Numbered from the stretch's first letter, positions 1-12,396 are shown. The stretch is 64,000 nucleotides of DNA from Ariolimax columbianus (GCA_036924085.1 JAVGWX010000003.1:117735264-117799263), one strand, 5' to 3'. The notes: a model not told the origin generated them from the sequence alone. Translations and numbers: made by a program.

Positions 1-815
1 CCATGAAAGCTGTACATATTTATGAAGCGTAGGTGTCACAGATATTCACCAATGTACATGATCATGACAGCTGTACATATTTATGAAGCGTAGGTGTCAC
101 AGATAGTCACCAATGTACATGATCATGACAGCTGTATATATTTATGAAGCGTAGGTGTCACAGATAGTCACCAATGTACATGATCATGACAGCTGTACAT
201 ATTTATGAAGCGTAGGTGTCACAGATAGTCACCAATGTACATGATCATGAAAGCTGTACATATTTATGAAGCGTAGGTGTCACAGATAGTCACCAATGTA
301 CATGATCATGACAGCTGTACATATTTATGAAGCGTAGGTGTCACAGATAGTCACCAATGTACATGATCATGTAAGCTGTACATATTTATGAAGCGTAGGT
401 GTCACAGATAGTCACCAATGTACATGATCATGTAAGCTGTACATATTTATGAAGCGTAAATGCCATGAAAGTGTGAATGTCACAGAAAGTCATCAATGTA
501 CTTGGTTATGAAATCTGCTCATGTTTATGAAAGCGTGAATGTCACAGAAAGTCATCAATGTACTTGGTTATGAAATCTGCACATGTTTATGAAAGCTTGA
601 ATGTCACATAATTTGATCAATGAACATGCTTTTGAAGGCTGCTCATGTTTATGAAAGCGTGAATGTCACAGAAAGTCATCAATGTACTTGGTTATGAAAT
701 CTGCACATGTTTATGAAAGCTTGAATGTCACATAATTTGATCAATGAACATGCTTTTGAAGGCTGCTCATGTTTATGAAAGCGTGAATGTCACAGATAAT
801 TATCAATGTGCATTC
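1..815. repeat. 61-bp minisatellite, about 13 copies
   Basis: A unit of about 61 bp recurs from the window edge. The core GCTGTACATATTTATGAAGC is nearly perfect in copies 1-8 (to about 460). From about 461 a diverged subfamily with the same period alternates two variants, one with CAGAAAGTCATCAATG and one with CATAATTTGATCAATG. The array starts before the window, so its full length is unknown. Short open frames inside it are products of the repeat and are not genes. Confidence 0.95.
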
Positions 816-1173
816 ACGAGACACCTTGAAAGCCAGAAGAAACTATATATGTACCTTTTCCTGGTTGAAGAAACAGTCCAACGGAGCGAAAGCCATGAGG
901 AAGTCTTTAGCTGTCAGGGATCGAGCTATGCATTGCGCATGTCCTGAGAGCTTTCATAACTGAGAGCTCACGTGCAGTGCAAATCTAGCAAAGACAGCAT
1001 ACCAAAGACTTCTTACCTCGGTGCAATAATAAATGGTTTCAAGTTTGTATCTCATTTAGTTGGTGTTGATTTTTTTAGCCATTTGAAACCTATTTACCGA
1101 TGTGATCTCGTGTGTGTGTGGAAATTATATATATATATATATATATATACTCACACAAGTACACACGCAGACC

Positions 1174-1205
<32 letters not shown>

Positions 1206-1406
1206 TAGAGAAAGATGAGGGCTTCTCATATAATAATGTCCCGCAGATTTATTTCAAAAACTATTTACAATGTGTGAAATTCACATACAGGAAAACTGAA
1301 TGCGACCTTTACACGCGTTAGTTTTTCCATATGATCTTCTACCAATTCTACGCTCCAACGCCAGCACGACACACAGCCATGTATATCTCTACAGCTCGTT
1401 TCCAAT
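816..1406. other. No gene seen; possible mariner 3' remnant and microsatellites
   Basis: Around 1018-1060 the string AATAATAAATGGTTT resembles the end of the mariner relic near 56610, so this may be a mariner 3' remnant. A (TA)n run at about 1126-1149 and a (GA)n run at about 1174-1211 follow. No coding potential was seen. Confidence 0.5.
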
Positions 1407-1730
1407 TCACGTAACCATGTTTCTTTCACGTCTTAGGTCGGCTATGAGACTTTGAGGAACCTTCGAATATCCAAGATCTAAGACAATCATCATGACACTT
1501 CCATTGCTGACTGAAAGATGTAAGGCCAGTTGTGGACTTGTGATGTGATGATCCTCATCCTCACGAATAATGTGCTCGATGCACTGCAATATATTTGGGT
1601 TGGTGGCAGTGAAAGGACGCACAGACCGCGACCGATCATGAAGCTCTGTCTCTCCATTGCATCAAAATTTAACTTTCTGAACCGAGTGTCAAACAAAGCT
1701 CCAATTGGCTGCTTAGCCTCCATACACAGC
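1407..1730 (-). pseudogene. mariner-like transposase, N-terminal fragment (decayed)
   Basis: The minus strand encodes a helix-turn-helix-like stretch ending in SNGSVMMIVLDLGYSKVPQ. This matches the second DNA-binding helix region of mariner transposases, where an S-x-GSV motif is followed by LGYSKV. The residues before it (HITSPQLALHLSVS) fit the preceding helix. The reading shifts frame near 1600-1650. The catalytic D,D34D core is absent, so only the N-terminal DNA-binding part survives. The wording parallels the longer relic at 6620-7470, so both probably come from one family. It is not functional. Confidence 0.7.
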
Positions 1731-1867
1731 CCCCAGACGTATGCGAATGTTCCCCTACACGTTTATGTCCGCTACAAAGAATGTAATTATAGTTCGTTGT
1801 TTGCAACACGTGTCACGGATGTTGTTTTAACTAACAACTAAAGCAGTTCCAATTGTATGGTAATGCT

Positions 1868-2930
1868 TCAGTCATTCAGTATTCACTGTGGTGTAAACAA
1901 AGACTGCGTCCTGGTTCGGACACGATTCGAAAAGTTCTTTGCGCTGCTAGTTAAGCACGCATTTGTTAATTCAACAGAAGGAATTTGCCTTCACACTAGA
2001 TCATATGGCCGTCTGTTTAATCTTGCGAGACTTAACGCTAAAACCAAGATAAGGGACGATACTGTCACAGTCTGGTTATTTGTTAATTAATGACGCTGCA
2101 ATTGTCACTGGCGGTCTGCATGAACTCCAGACCTTGATAGATCCCTTCTCTCGGGCGTGCAAAGAACTTTACCTCACAATAAGTCTGAATAAAACAAATG
2201 TGCTGAAGCAAGACGTAGATGCAATCCCAACCATCATTATCGACAACTACAAATTGACAACTGTGGACCAGTTCACTTACCTGGGGTCTCTCCTCATTGA
2301 TAAGCTCTCCCTAGACCCCGAAATAGGCAATCCCATTAGGAAACTGCTGCATATTTTTCAGTCTCAGACCACGTGTCTGGGAGAACTGAAAACTTATAGT
2401 CAAGACCAAGGCCATGGTCTACAATGTATGTATCGTCAGTAAGCTCCTATATGGCAGCGAAACGTCGATAACCTATGCCAAACAAGAACAAAGGCTCAAC
2501 AACATTCACATTCGGCACATGAGATTCATCCTTGACGTCTCATGGAGAGACATGGTAATAAATGTGGAGGTGCATTCTCGTACCGGTCTTCCACGTATGT
2601 ATATCCTCCTTTGACAGCAAAGACTGCGATCGCTTGGTCATGTTCGTCGCATGCAAAACGGTCGCATCCCCAAAGATATTCTCTATGAATAGCTGGCGTG
2701 TGGTAAAAGAACAGTAGGCCGAGCACAGCTAAGTTTCAAAGACATGTAATGGGGACATAAAGGCGCTAGATATGGATCTGACATCTTGGGAAGGCATCGC
2801 TACAGATCGATCCTAAAGGAGAAGCAACCCGAATAGATACTTCAGACTTTGCAAAAATGAGATCATGCAGTACAGAGGAGTTAAAAGACAACGCGCACGG
2901 AAAAGAACACCCCAAGACTCAGAGATATGT
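1868..2930 (+). pseudogene. non-LTR retrotransposon RT and C-terminal fragment (LINE)
   Basis: Frames between 1868 and 2930 together read as the middle and end of a LINE polymerase. The order is a GV-K-CVL block (about 1888-1912), an LFVNDAA block at about 2078 (the catalytic box, normally ADD, here with V and N in place of A and D), then ISLNKTNV, FTYLGS, LLYGSE and GHVRRMQNGRIPKDI near 2638. This is the usual block order of reverse transcriptase followed by the C-terminal region. Several frameshifts and stops make it dead. The damaged catalytic box also argues against function. No EN domain lies directly upstream; EN-like sequence lies downstream at 3.3-4.3 kb instead. The exact clade is not assigned. 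Confidence 0.75.
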
Positions 2931-3329
2931 TACTCCAAGGTTGCATCAAATTAATAGTCAGGCATGACTGAAAATGGGCCACTTACTTACTTACTAACGC
3001 AGTGCTATCTGTCGAAGATGTTGCAATTTCGCACATGTACGCGGGAAACATTAGTATTGCAAGATGGAAATGTTCATTCTGCTGTCTCGCGGTTTAACCT
3101 TCCTGGCAACCATCGCGGGTGTGTATATGTTTGTGTATACATACAGGTATGCGACTAAGACGATTTGAGAACACTATACCGTACATAAAACAATCAATGT
3201 ACATGTATTTACTGAATAGCCAAACTACTTTACACATACAGTACTGTATGTGAGGCAACAAATCGGTTTCTGTTTCCTCTAACGCACTGCACCTTATCTA
3301 ACCATCTTATCAAAGAGAGTACAAGACTA

Positions 3330-4340
3330 AATTATGATATTATTGGCCTCTTGGTGATGAAGCGAGAACAAAAAATCTCGACCATTTGGAATGATAGTAC
3401 AGGAGTATACATTGGTGCCCGCATTTCCAGTCAATATCAGGAGATGTTGGTTTCCTGGTCGTCTCACGAATTGCTCACCTCGTTCAACAAGTGACATTCG
3501 TTTACCACCGTCTGGCTTTGTTTTTTGAAAATTATCATCTCCAAGCACCATATTGCTACCATCATATAGTGGTATTCACCAAGATCGGAAAGAGATTAAC
3601 AAAGGTATGTCGATTTCCATGACAATCTCCAGGATTCTAATAGACAAATTCGTAGCTGCTATAAGATCGTCATCGATGACTTCAATGGACCCTTAACGTC
3701 AGGATGAAATCTTTGTGGAACCAAACTCTGGGAAGACAAGAAACGATGCAGGTGGTAGACTTGCTAATTTCTGTGAGATTAATCGTCTATTTCAGAGCAA
3801 AATATATGTTTTAAAAATACCTTTACAAGAAATGTATACACGTAAAAACTAATGGGCAAACTCGTCGCAAATCGTAGGTCAAGATTGGACGTCTGTGTTA
3901 TCGGTTCTTTCTGCACTGTGGGCGCGACCATTCTCTTCTCCGTGCCCATTTCCACTTTGACCTCAAACTTGCTAAGCTTTAGCGATTACGTTTATATTGG
4001 AGTCCAGTGACAGTCATCGAACATCTGATTGCTGCCACGTCCACTGTTAGCAAGCAAATTGAAGCACTAGGCGACACCGATGCTGACTATGTTAACCTGA
4101 TTGCAACGCCTACGTCTATCTCAAAAGCGGTCAAGTCCCTAGCACCAATCCATACCACAAATCGAACATCACTTGCCACACGAGCGTTGTTAGAGAGGCA
4201 GAGCAAGATAACTCGTTCGATGGTGACCAATGTAGCGTTCAACGCCCTAAGCCGTTACACACTTGAAGTCAACGGCAAACTACTGTACTGCCAAGATAGC
4301 ATGATATACAAAAAATGGAGAAACTCAAAGATCTGATTGC
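3330..4340 (+). pseudogene. LINE endonuclease-region fragment (decayed)
   Basis: Plus-strand pieces resemble the APE-type endonuclease of a LINE. They include a FHDNLQDSN-like helix near 3620, a DDFNGPL stretch near 3676 in the position of the catalytic GDFN motif, and HSLLRAHFHFDL near 3930-3960 in the position of the SDH-containing strand. Stops and frame changes interrupt it. A 109-codon frame (4007-4336) follows and may be the linker before the RT, but it shows no motif I recognise. The copy lies 3' of a LINE RT end in the same orientation, so it could be the start of a second copy of the same family. Confidence 0.55.
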
Positions 4341-5009
4341 GAGCCCTAAGGCCAGGCAGATCAAATAAGAGAACTGGAAATGAGAAAGATGTCAGATGAA
4401 ATACAGGTAATAATTATGACTTACCAAATAAAGCCGATGAAAGTAGATGGAAAACCCTTGTACCGGGCTAAATCAAATAGTACAAATCGGAACATGGAAC
4501 ATTAGGAGCGAATAGTAAAGAAACCATCTAATGGTTAAGAAAAAATTGGAAAGAACCAAAGTCAGTGTACTGGGTCAATTCAACACTGACATAGGAGGAA
4601 AATTAATGTACTTAGGTAGAGAAAAGACATGATATTATTGTGTTGGTTTTATTCTATTGTAATGAACAGCACTACTTGGACTCAACCCAGTCGTGCCCTC
4701 AGCTTACGATTAAATAGGAAATAAAGAAACATCACAAAAACACAAGTCTCTGAGACAGAATAGCAGCAGAGGAATAAGAAATAGAAGAGCTATATAGCGA
4801 TTTGCATGATGTCATAACAAAAATATGGAAAAGAGACATTACGATAATCATCTGAGATTTTAACGCGAAAACAGGAAGTGAAATAACAAAAAGAAGTTAA
4901 TAAAGTGCTGGGACACTTCTGTGTCTGACGCAGAGATGAAAAGGCAGAAAAAAATGGAAATCTAACTAGACAAAATACCTGTCCATTTCAGCATCGTTTT
5001 TTAAACAAC

Positions 5010-5440
5010 ACGCTAGACGGCTCTACACATTGACCAGCAAATGGATGCCATATGAACCAAACAGACGACTCTACACATGGACCACCAAATGGATGACAGA
5101 AGAACCAAACAGACGACTCTACGCATGGACCACCAAATGGATGACAGATAAACCAAACAGACGACTCTACGCATGGACCACAAAATGGATGACAGATGAA
5201 CCAAACAGATGACTCTACGCATGGACTACCAAATGGGCGACAGAGGAACCAAACAGACTGCTCTACGCATGGACCACCAAATGGGTGACAGAGGAACCAA
5301 ACAGACTGCTCTACGCATGGTCCACCAAATAGGTGACAGGAACCAAACAGACGACTCTACGCATGGACCACCAAATAGGTGACAGAGGAACCAAACAGAC
5401 TGCTCTACGCATGGCCCACCAAATGGGTGACAGAGGAACC
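5010..5440. repeat. 48-bp minisatellite, about 9 copies
   Basis: Tandem units contain GACTCTACGCATGGACCAC and AAATGGATGACAGA or AAATGGGTGACAGAGGAACC. Because the period is divisible by three, both strands show artefactual open frames. It interrupts a LINE relic. Confidence 0.95.
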
Positions 5441-5941
5441 AATTAGACTTCATTGTAACACAACAAAGATGGAATTTAGATGTCTCACCGCGAAGTCACT
5501 ACCTGGTGCTGGCAGCGACTCAAATTATCAGCTACTAGTCCCAAACTAGATGTAGGAATAACCTGGCCACACAGACTGCATAACCTAGTGTGGATTAAAC
5601 AATAAATACCAGAAGACTGGAGAAGTTTAACAATATTTCCCACTTGGAAAGAAAAGAGCAGCAACACATGTATATCTGTCTAACGTATTTACAAGTCTTA
5701 ATATAAATAACCCATGTACAGTAAATGCAAACGAAAGATATTCCGACAAATGTCATATTAGATCCGGTGTACGGATTTTCTTTACTGTTTATCACAGATA
5801 TAGATGCAATATGTAAAAAGACAAGTTCTCATTAGTGAGGGAAACAACCTCAGTTAACACTTAAAATGATTTTCTTTTTGCAAATGATCAAGCACTAATA
5901 GGCAACTTCAGAATAACAACTGCAGGAATATAACAACAATC

Positions 5942-6080
5942 TTTATGAGGTATGTATGGATTATTGTATGAAAATCTTCATGAGGTATGTATGGATTATT
6001 GTATGAAAATCTTCATGAGGTATGTATGGATTATTGTATGAAAATCTTCATGAGGTATGTATGGATTATTGTATGAAAAT
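5942..6080. repeat. 35-bp tandem repeat, 4 copies
   Basis: Four near-identical units contain ATGAGGTATGTATGGATTAT. The array sits inside the LINE relic between its RT catalytic block and the following strand. Confidence 0.9.
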
Positions 6081-6324
6081 CAACATAGAGACCAACGAAG
6101 TTATGAAGATTGCAAGAAAAAGAAACATATTTATACAAAACCAACAAACAAAACAGGACAAAATTTAACGTACCAAGGTAACATAATCTTAGGAAATAGC
6201 AAAGGCGACACCGAAAATCAAGACATACAAGTGCGTTCAGAAACTAATAAACCACATCGTTTTTCTCAGCTAATTATGAAAATAAAAAGTAAAGATCCCA
6301 TCATGCCATAGGAAATGTGGTGTT

Positions 6325-6515
6325 AGGCCCCTATTATTGTGTAACCCACATCACTTAGTGGATGACGAAGTGAGCATCACACCGGCCACCTTTACTTCCT
6401 GGGCTGAACCAGTACCCATTTTAGGCTGGGTCGATCCGGGTTCATTTCCCAGGACCACTCAGACGCAAAGCCAGAGGGCTAACTACTGCGCTACGCGGCT
6501 CTTCAATAATGAAAA
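6325..6515 (-). mobile_element. tRNA-derived SINE, family 1, copy 1
   Basis: Read on the minus strand, it starts with GAGCCGCGTAGCGCAGTAG and continues as a tRNA-like box A (TAGCGCAGTAGTTAGC). It then shows GGATCGACCC near the box B position and a body with AAATGGGTACTGGTTCAG. A second copy at 50690-50930 shares head and body, so this is a real dispersed family. Box B is imperfect. No TSD was found by eye. Confidence 0.8.
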
Positions 6516-6619
6516 TATTTGCAGACTTAAAATATGGCATGTGTCGATTGTCTGTTCCAAATTGCAATCAGCGAAATAATACGACTACACTAAATCGTTG
6601 AAATGCAGCATATAAGCAA

Positions 6620-7470
6620 CTTCGTTTAAAGCAGCGAATTGTGATAGAATTTCATGTTGCAGAGAAAGAAACGGCTGTGAACATCCGTCATTGGAAGTCA
6701 TGTCACAGCCACCAACGCAGAAATGTTGAAATGCGCTGAGGGCGTTATTATTACTGATAAGCAAATCACTACTCAACAACTGGCCTTACAGATGTCAATC
6801 AGCATTGGTAGTGCAAATGCAGTTATACAAACTCTCGGATTTTCTAAGGGTTGCGGAAGACTGGTTCCGAGAAGTCTCAGAAATGGCCACTGATTGCAAA
6901 TGAAAACAATTTCTTCGGAATTGTTGGAGCGTTTCAATGGTGATGGAGAGAACGTTTTAGCTAATATCGTTACAGCTGACGAAACCTGGACACATCATTT
7001 TTAACCTGAGACAAAAAGACAGTCCATGGAGTGGCATCGCCCGCAATCTCCACGAAGACAAAAATTCAAGACATCTCCTTCAGCTGTGTGATTCTTCTCC
7101 TTCACGACAATGTGCGGTGTCACACAAGTCTGGCAACACAAGAATTCAGCAGAACTGCTTCTCCTTCACGACAATGTGCGGTGTCACACAAGTCTGGCAA
7201 CACGGCAAGCAATCGCTAAATTGGGTTGGACTGTACTACCATATCTACTCTATAGTCCCGATTTCACACCCTCTGATTTTCACCTGTTTCGTCCGCTCTA
7301 AGATGTACTCCGTGTGACAAGGTTTGAAGATGACGAAGAAGTGATTCATGCAGTAAAGAAATGGCTACATGATCAAGACAAAAACTGGTTAGAATACATG
7401 CACTTGTTTCGCTCTGGCATAACTCTGTAAAAGTTTATGGGGATCATGTTGAATAATAAATATATTTACA
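6620..7470 (+). pseudogene. mariner-family transposase pseudogene
   Basis: Conceptual translation across frames gives the mariner order: QRIVIEFHVAEKETAVNIR (about 6634), a helix-turn-helix with ISIGSANAVI (about 6800), TADETWTHHF (about 6973, first catalytic Asp), LHDNVRCHTS (second Asp) and YSPDFTPSDFHLF (about 7253, third Asp region), then a C-terminal WLHDQDKNW tail. Several stops (for example after HHF) and frameshifts kill it. A segment of about 47 bp carrying the HDN motif is tandemly duplicated (7094 and 7158 starts, 64 bp apart). Terminal inverted repeats were not resolved. Confidence 0.85.
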
Positions 7471-7495
7471 TGACATAGCCTTGGGTCGATGAGGC

Positions 7496-7841
7496 TAACG
7501 TCTAGTCAGGCAAAACACACGGATCAGACAATGTTAGCCAGGGTGAGGAGAAGTATACTGGCCAAGACCCTCACCTGACCTCCTCGTTGGCCGTCCTGGA
7601 AACGGGCTGTTGTCGAGGAGAACAGTCTGGCTAATAAGGTGATGTTCGACGTGATCCACATAGTAGTGCGCGACATGCAGATGAAGCCAAGCATAGAACA
7701 ACCGCCTGGACGACCCCAATTCACCTTCATCAGCACATTCGGGATGTGAGGAAAGCTGCTGCAACCCGCCAGTTAACGTCCTTTTCAGGACGAATAAAAG
7801 AGTAACCTACTCGGTGTGGATATTCGCTATCAACAACATCA
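7496..7841 (+). mobile_element. SINE-C copy with (CAA)n-like tail
   Basis: It begins CTAACGTCTAGTCAGGCAA, passes GATCAGACAATGTTAGCCAG and CTCACCTGACCTCCTCGTTGG, and ends in a CAACAACATCAC tail. Other copies lie at 32815-33010 (minus), 43830-44520 (split) and 52675-53025 (minus). The shared start and A/C-rich tail fit a retroposed SINE. The head shows no clear tRNA boxes, so its promoter source is unknown. Small open frames here are not genes. Confidence 0.75.
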
Positions 7842-8064
7842 CATATCCATGTATATTGTGTAGAAATGCCATGCCTTTTGAATAAACAACTCCTGAGAAA
7901 AACGATGTGCTGCATTACTGTCTGAACACCTCTCGTAAAGCAAGTCAAATCTTTGTATAAATTTCGCCGATACTATTATGTTAGCACGTGACAATGGATA
8001 CAAAAAGAATGCTATACAGTATAATATTTCTACCCACATTGTGCTATCAGTGCCAGAATTGTAT

Positions 8065-8275
8065 TGTAACAAAGATTTAAAAAACATCGTAACAACAGAG
8101 ATCAAATACCTGCGAATAATGCTTGGAGTGTCAAAAATGGATTAGAAACGATTATATTAGGAGACAAGTAGATACAAGACTAGTGCTAGGCCTAATCCAG
8201 AGACAGCAAACTAAATGGTTTGGCATCGTGACACGTCTAACATCAGATAGTATCCCTCAGAAAGCAATGCTACAC
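8065..8275 (+). pseudogene. LINE C-terminal scrap
   Basis: Plus-strand pieces read EIKYLRIMLGVSKMD and then, after a stop, QRQQTKWFG. This is the region after the RT where many LINEs encode an RR-LG / LKWFGH block. It is too short and broken to assign to a family. Confidence 0.5.
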
Positions 8276-8289
8276 AGATACAATTGATG

Positions 8290-9500
8290 TTGTTCGTCCA
8301 TCGTAATCTATGAGCACCACTTTGTCAGCATTCACTGTTAACTGTTCGCACATGAGTTCGACGATGGCTAAATAGGCCAATCTGAGCCTTGAAATGTCTG
8401 TTACACTTTGTACAGGAAGGTAAGACACCTCCTTCTCTGGATGGCCTCATCTGTTCTTGATGCCTCATGTCTCTGACCACCCTCAGCAATAGTGCTGCGC
8501 CAGTCTGTGCGATTGGTGGAGATTCTTTTCACGCCATAGTTGTTAATACTGCACTGGATCAGTGATCTCTTTAGTGCGTCCGTGTATCTTTTCCGCTTGC
8601 TCTTTTGCCATTTTGGAATTCACCTTAAAGCAGCTCTTTTTGTAGACGTTGATCCGACATGCGCACCATAAGGCCAGCCCAGCTCAGCTGTGCTGCATGT
8701 ACCTTGACTGAAAGCTCTTAATACGCAATATGTGAAGCCGGCTGATGTAGGACCTCTGATTTAGTGATAGAGATGGTGAGGCCGAAGTTTTCATAAAGTG
8801 TCGCGAACTGATCCACACATTCCTGCATGTCAACCTGCGTATTGGCATTTAAGGAACAGTCATCCGCATAAAGTAAATGACATATGGGGTTACCTTGTAG
8901 ATTTCGGTTTTAATATTCTTAACACAGCAGCATCTACAACGTTATTGAAGGCAGTTCGGTGCCCGATTTATTGGTTGTGAATTAGGTCCAGAATAGAGAG
9001 CGGAAATGTTCTTCGTTCAATAGATCGGTGGGCAACTCGAAGCTTATTTGCATCATTTCTTCGTAGGTTTCATACATCGCAGATATATACTATGGCTGGA
9101 ATAGCCCTGCTGTTGAAGGTGTGAGCTCTTACCTTGCCATTTTTCATCGGTTGAAGTATGGGTTTGATACATTTGAAGCTGAACCGTCCTGATATGTATT
9201 CTATAATGATTGATGGGGGTGAATCGTAGTTGGAGTAGCCCATCTTAAAGACTGCCAATTCTCGAGTCTGTTCACAATTGCTCTTGTAAAAAGTGTGGTA
9301 TATTTATTAAAGTTCACATAGTGGACAGTAGTTCGCCAGTTTTCCTATGTCTCTTTTTGTGAATCAAAATTGTTTTTAAAGCTTTCCATTTGTCAGGGAT
9401 TTGACCCTCACTAAGGCATGAGTTGAATAGTTAATCAAGTTGGCTACTAGTGTTTCCCCTCGTATTTTAATTACGTTTGTAGTTATTCCATCATTCTAGT
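8290..9500 (-). pseudogene. LINE relic(s), minus strand, RT to C-terminus
   Basis: Reading right to left: DGITTNVIK with GETLVANLINY (about 9490-9430) is the RT entry. DANKLRVAHRSIERR (about 9040) with AIPAIVYICD (about 9080) is a post-RT C-terminal block. LLYADDCSLNANTQ (about 8880) is an intact YADD catalytic box, followed by NFGLTISITKSEVLHQPA (about 8760). RYTDALK and WR-TIAEG-like pieces (8570-8500) follow. A C-terminal block upstream of a YADD box implies at least two LINE fragments in the same orientation. Stops are frequent. None of it can make protein. Confidence 0.7.
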
Positions 9501-10256
9501 GTTTTTCCTGGTTTTTAAATGTTTGGTCGCATACAACATCTCGATTTCTACGAGCATTTCGGTCTCGAAGCACATTCGGTATCGGGTGGGATTTTGTGTG
9601 TGTGTATGTGTGTGTGTGTGTGTGTTTGTTAACTACATCTTTTGATGCCAAGAGGTAGGTGTAATACATCTTATACACTTTCTCTAAGCTCGTTCTATCG
9701 ATCAATGAGGTGTCCTCTACATTTGTTTATGCATCGATTTGCCTGTCACTTTGATCAGTTTTTTGTAATATGTGCTACCAATGATCTATGTATGATCTGT
9801 TTGTTGATCACACATAACTTGACATAATTGAGCAGAACCACCTAGTTTCTTGGAGTGTTAGTGTGAGATTACTAATCCGACTGCCTTTGGTTGTGTTAAG
9901 CATTTTTATGGCTGCGGTGCAATTTTAAAGCTTTTCAAAAAAAGCTGACAATCATAGTTATATCACAGAAGTATCGGGCCATAATGTGTATATATCGAAG
10001 CCTCGCTGTTAACTACGACATAACTTAACAACTTCCTTTTCAGAACGAACACAAATGAAGATACCACATAAATATCACAACGCATAATAAAAAGGAAACC
10101 GCCAAAACAATCCAGAACAGAATGACTTGGAACCAAATATAGAAATAGCGAAAGAGTAGATCAGCAGAGAGATTGGAAATGAAGCACACAATTGACACAT
10201 AATGTAATACAGAAGAGTTACAAAAACAAGGAGAAGAGGGAGATACATTCTAAGAA
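9501..10256. other. No gene seen; (GT)n microsatellite
   Basis: A (GT)n tract lies at about 9594-9627. The rest is AT-rich sequence with short open frames that have no recognisable motif. Confidence 0.6.
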
Positions 10257-10404
10257 ATGATAACACTAACTGATGATAACACTAACTGATGATAACACTA
10301 ACTGATGATAACACTAACTGATGATAACACTAACTGATGATAACACTAACTGATGATAACACTAACTGATGATAACACTAACTGATGATAACACTAACTG
10401 ATGA
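10257..10404. repeat. 16-bp tandem repeat, about 9 copies
   Basis: The unit ATGATAACACTAACTG repeats with almost no divergence, which implies recent expansion or ongoing homogenisation. Confidence 0.97.
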
Positions 10405-10534
10405 GTTTAAATCGTCCTGGTATGTAATTAATGAACAAAATCGTAACGGACGCAAAGAGAACACGTATATACTGGAGAGATAGAAGATATACTGCACAGA
10501 AATTACTAGGACAAAGAAAGAAACCTCAACCTAA

Positions 10535-12230
10535 CGTCTAAGAATGAGGAAAATGAGCCTAAAGGGAATGGAAGACGAGCAAGAAGGTACGACTGAAGTA
10601 AGGAGTACCGCAAGGGGGAGTGATGTTATCAACACTATTTGCGTACATAAACAACATAATAGAGGATATTCCAAAGAGAAGTAGGAAAACTCCTCAACAA
10701 TAGCGCTCCAGTGGTTACCCTCCCATTGCGGAATCACGGGAAACGAGAGAGCTGGTGCTCTGGCAAAAGATGGAGACAAAAACGCACAATTTAATTATCG
10801 AGAAATTACAGAGAAATCAAGAACATCATCAGAAATCAGTATATACGCCAATGGAGAGAAGACAGAAACATAAGCAGTACACCAGATCCAATTCACCAAC
10901 TCAAAAGAAATCAACAAATTACCCTATTTCGCCTGAGAACTGGACACTGCAAACTACTAGAACATCTATACCGACTGAAGATCTCACACACCGATGAGTG
11001 TCCATGTGGAACAGGATGCCAGAACACTGATCATATTCTATAGGAATGCCCAGTCTATAGGGAAATGAGATGCCAGACCTGGCCAGAAGGTGCGGAGCTG
11101 AGACAAAAGCTGTGGGGCAGCCGCTCAGACCTGGTGAAGACTACATACTTCATCATGACGACTGGCCTGCAGATATAGCCTGACCAAAAGATCCTGAACG
11201 CAAAGAAGACAAATTCCAAAAACAAGTCAGCAAGTCCTTGTTTTCAGACGATTTGGAATTGTGGACTTCTGAAGAACACCTCTCCACTGCAAGCAATTGG
11301 ATTCATCAGACCCTAGCATTGTTGGAGAAGTGAGCTAAATCATGACTGGTCAAAATAAATGAAGAAAAAACAACATGAATAATATTCTGAGAACACGACA
11401 GAGAATGGCAATTACGAGGATACTTGTTGGCGCAAGTTGGGGAGCAGATGAGATAATCTTACAGAAACTATACCTTGTAAGAGTGAAATCAATACTCGAG
11501 GATAGATGACATTGCGGCATGGGCAGCAGCAGCAAAGTCGAACTTAATAAAAAATCTAACAGACTTCAAAACCAAGCCATGAGAATTAGAGCAGGAGGTA
11601 AGAAGTCAACGCCAATTATAGAACATGAGAAAAGTATACACCTTTAATAAACGATAGAAGAGACAGCAGAGCCCAGCAGCCATCAGATAAATTAAGACGA
11701 CTGGCCCAATGCATCATAGATTGAATTGATTTCAAAAAGGGAGACTAATGCGAGGCAATTTAGTAGAATTAGCTAAATCAAAGATGAGAGAAGACCCGAT
11801 GAACTCCATATCAACACTAAAGCCCATCCCTTCTATTAGCAAACCCAACTAGATATTGCTGCTCTTCCATGGGTGATAGAAATATACCAGGTATAAGAAA
11901 CATGAATTGTCAGGCAGAAAAGGAAAGAAGAGTCAAAACACTGAGATTCAAAGAAAAAAACAACCCAAACACTGACTGGACCCATGTATACACGAAGGGT
12001 TCTGCAACAGAATATGGAAGTGAATAGGTATTTCTCAACCTAACAAACGGAAGAAAGTGGCAACTGGAAAATTCTCATGTAATTTCAGAGCAGAGGCAGA
12101 AGCATTGAAAGCTGCAGTAGAAGCTTTGCTGACAGGCAAAAGCATTGAAAGCCAGGTAGTTTTTTTTTTACAGCGTGGTTACAGCGTTAAAGAACCAGGG
12201 AAACACAGGCCTAAATGACCAATACTTTCA
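10535..12230 (+). pseudogene. Old RNase H-bearing LINE, two scrambled fragments
   Basis: First fragment: after RT scraps (SDVINTICVHKQHN), the RNase H end appears as ALQWLPSHCGITGNERAGALA (10705-10766). A zinc-ribbon-like SVHVEQDARTLIIF / CPCGTG region follows near 11000-11045, across frames. Second fragment restarts upstream in the gene order: SDDLELWTSEEHLS (about 11247), in the position of the FADD box, then RMAITRILVGASWGADE (about 11400), NRLQNQAMRI (about 11555) and a broken RNase H start (12060-12130). The order shows two partial copies joined head to tail. It is related to, but far more decayed than, the (GAA)n LINE elsewhere in the window. Confidence 0.75.
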
Positions 12231-12396
12231 ATCATGTTAGCAGTTATTATATGCCACAAGAACCCCCGAATGTTTCCAATGCCTGAAGGGGAGAGCAGAA
12301 AAGTCACACTGCATACCTTCCAACCAGACGACTGAATAACCCCTGAGTCACAAAAACTTCAACTAAGAAGAACCGAATGAGGTGGCATTATATTCG

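Larger units (their letters stand above)
4480..6310 (+). pseudogene. LINE relic with EN start, RT pieces and internal tandem arrays
   Basis: IGTWNIRS near 4489 is the typical opening of an APE endonuclease domain. About 350 bp on, KIWKRDITIII followed by F-NAKTGSE (near 4830-4880) matches the strand carrying the catalytic D/N. After a 48-bp minisatellite, IPEDWR (near 5608) marks the RT entry, a degraded FFFANDQALIG (near 5870) the catalytic block, and a 6057-6311 frame (TGQNLTYQGNIILG) the FKYLG-type strand. The element is cut by the minisatellite (5010-5440) and by a 35-bp repeat (5940-6075), and it has many stops. It was inserted as a LINE and has since decayed. Confidence 0.65.
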
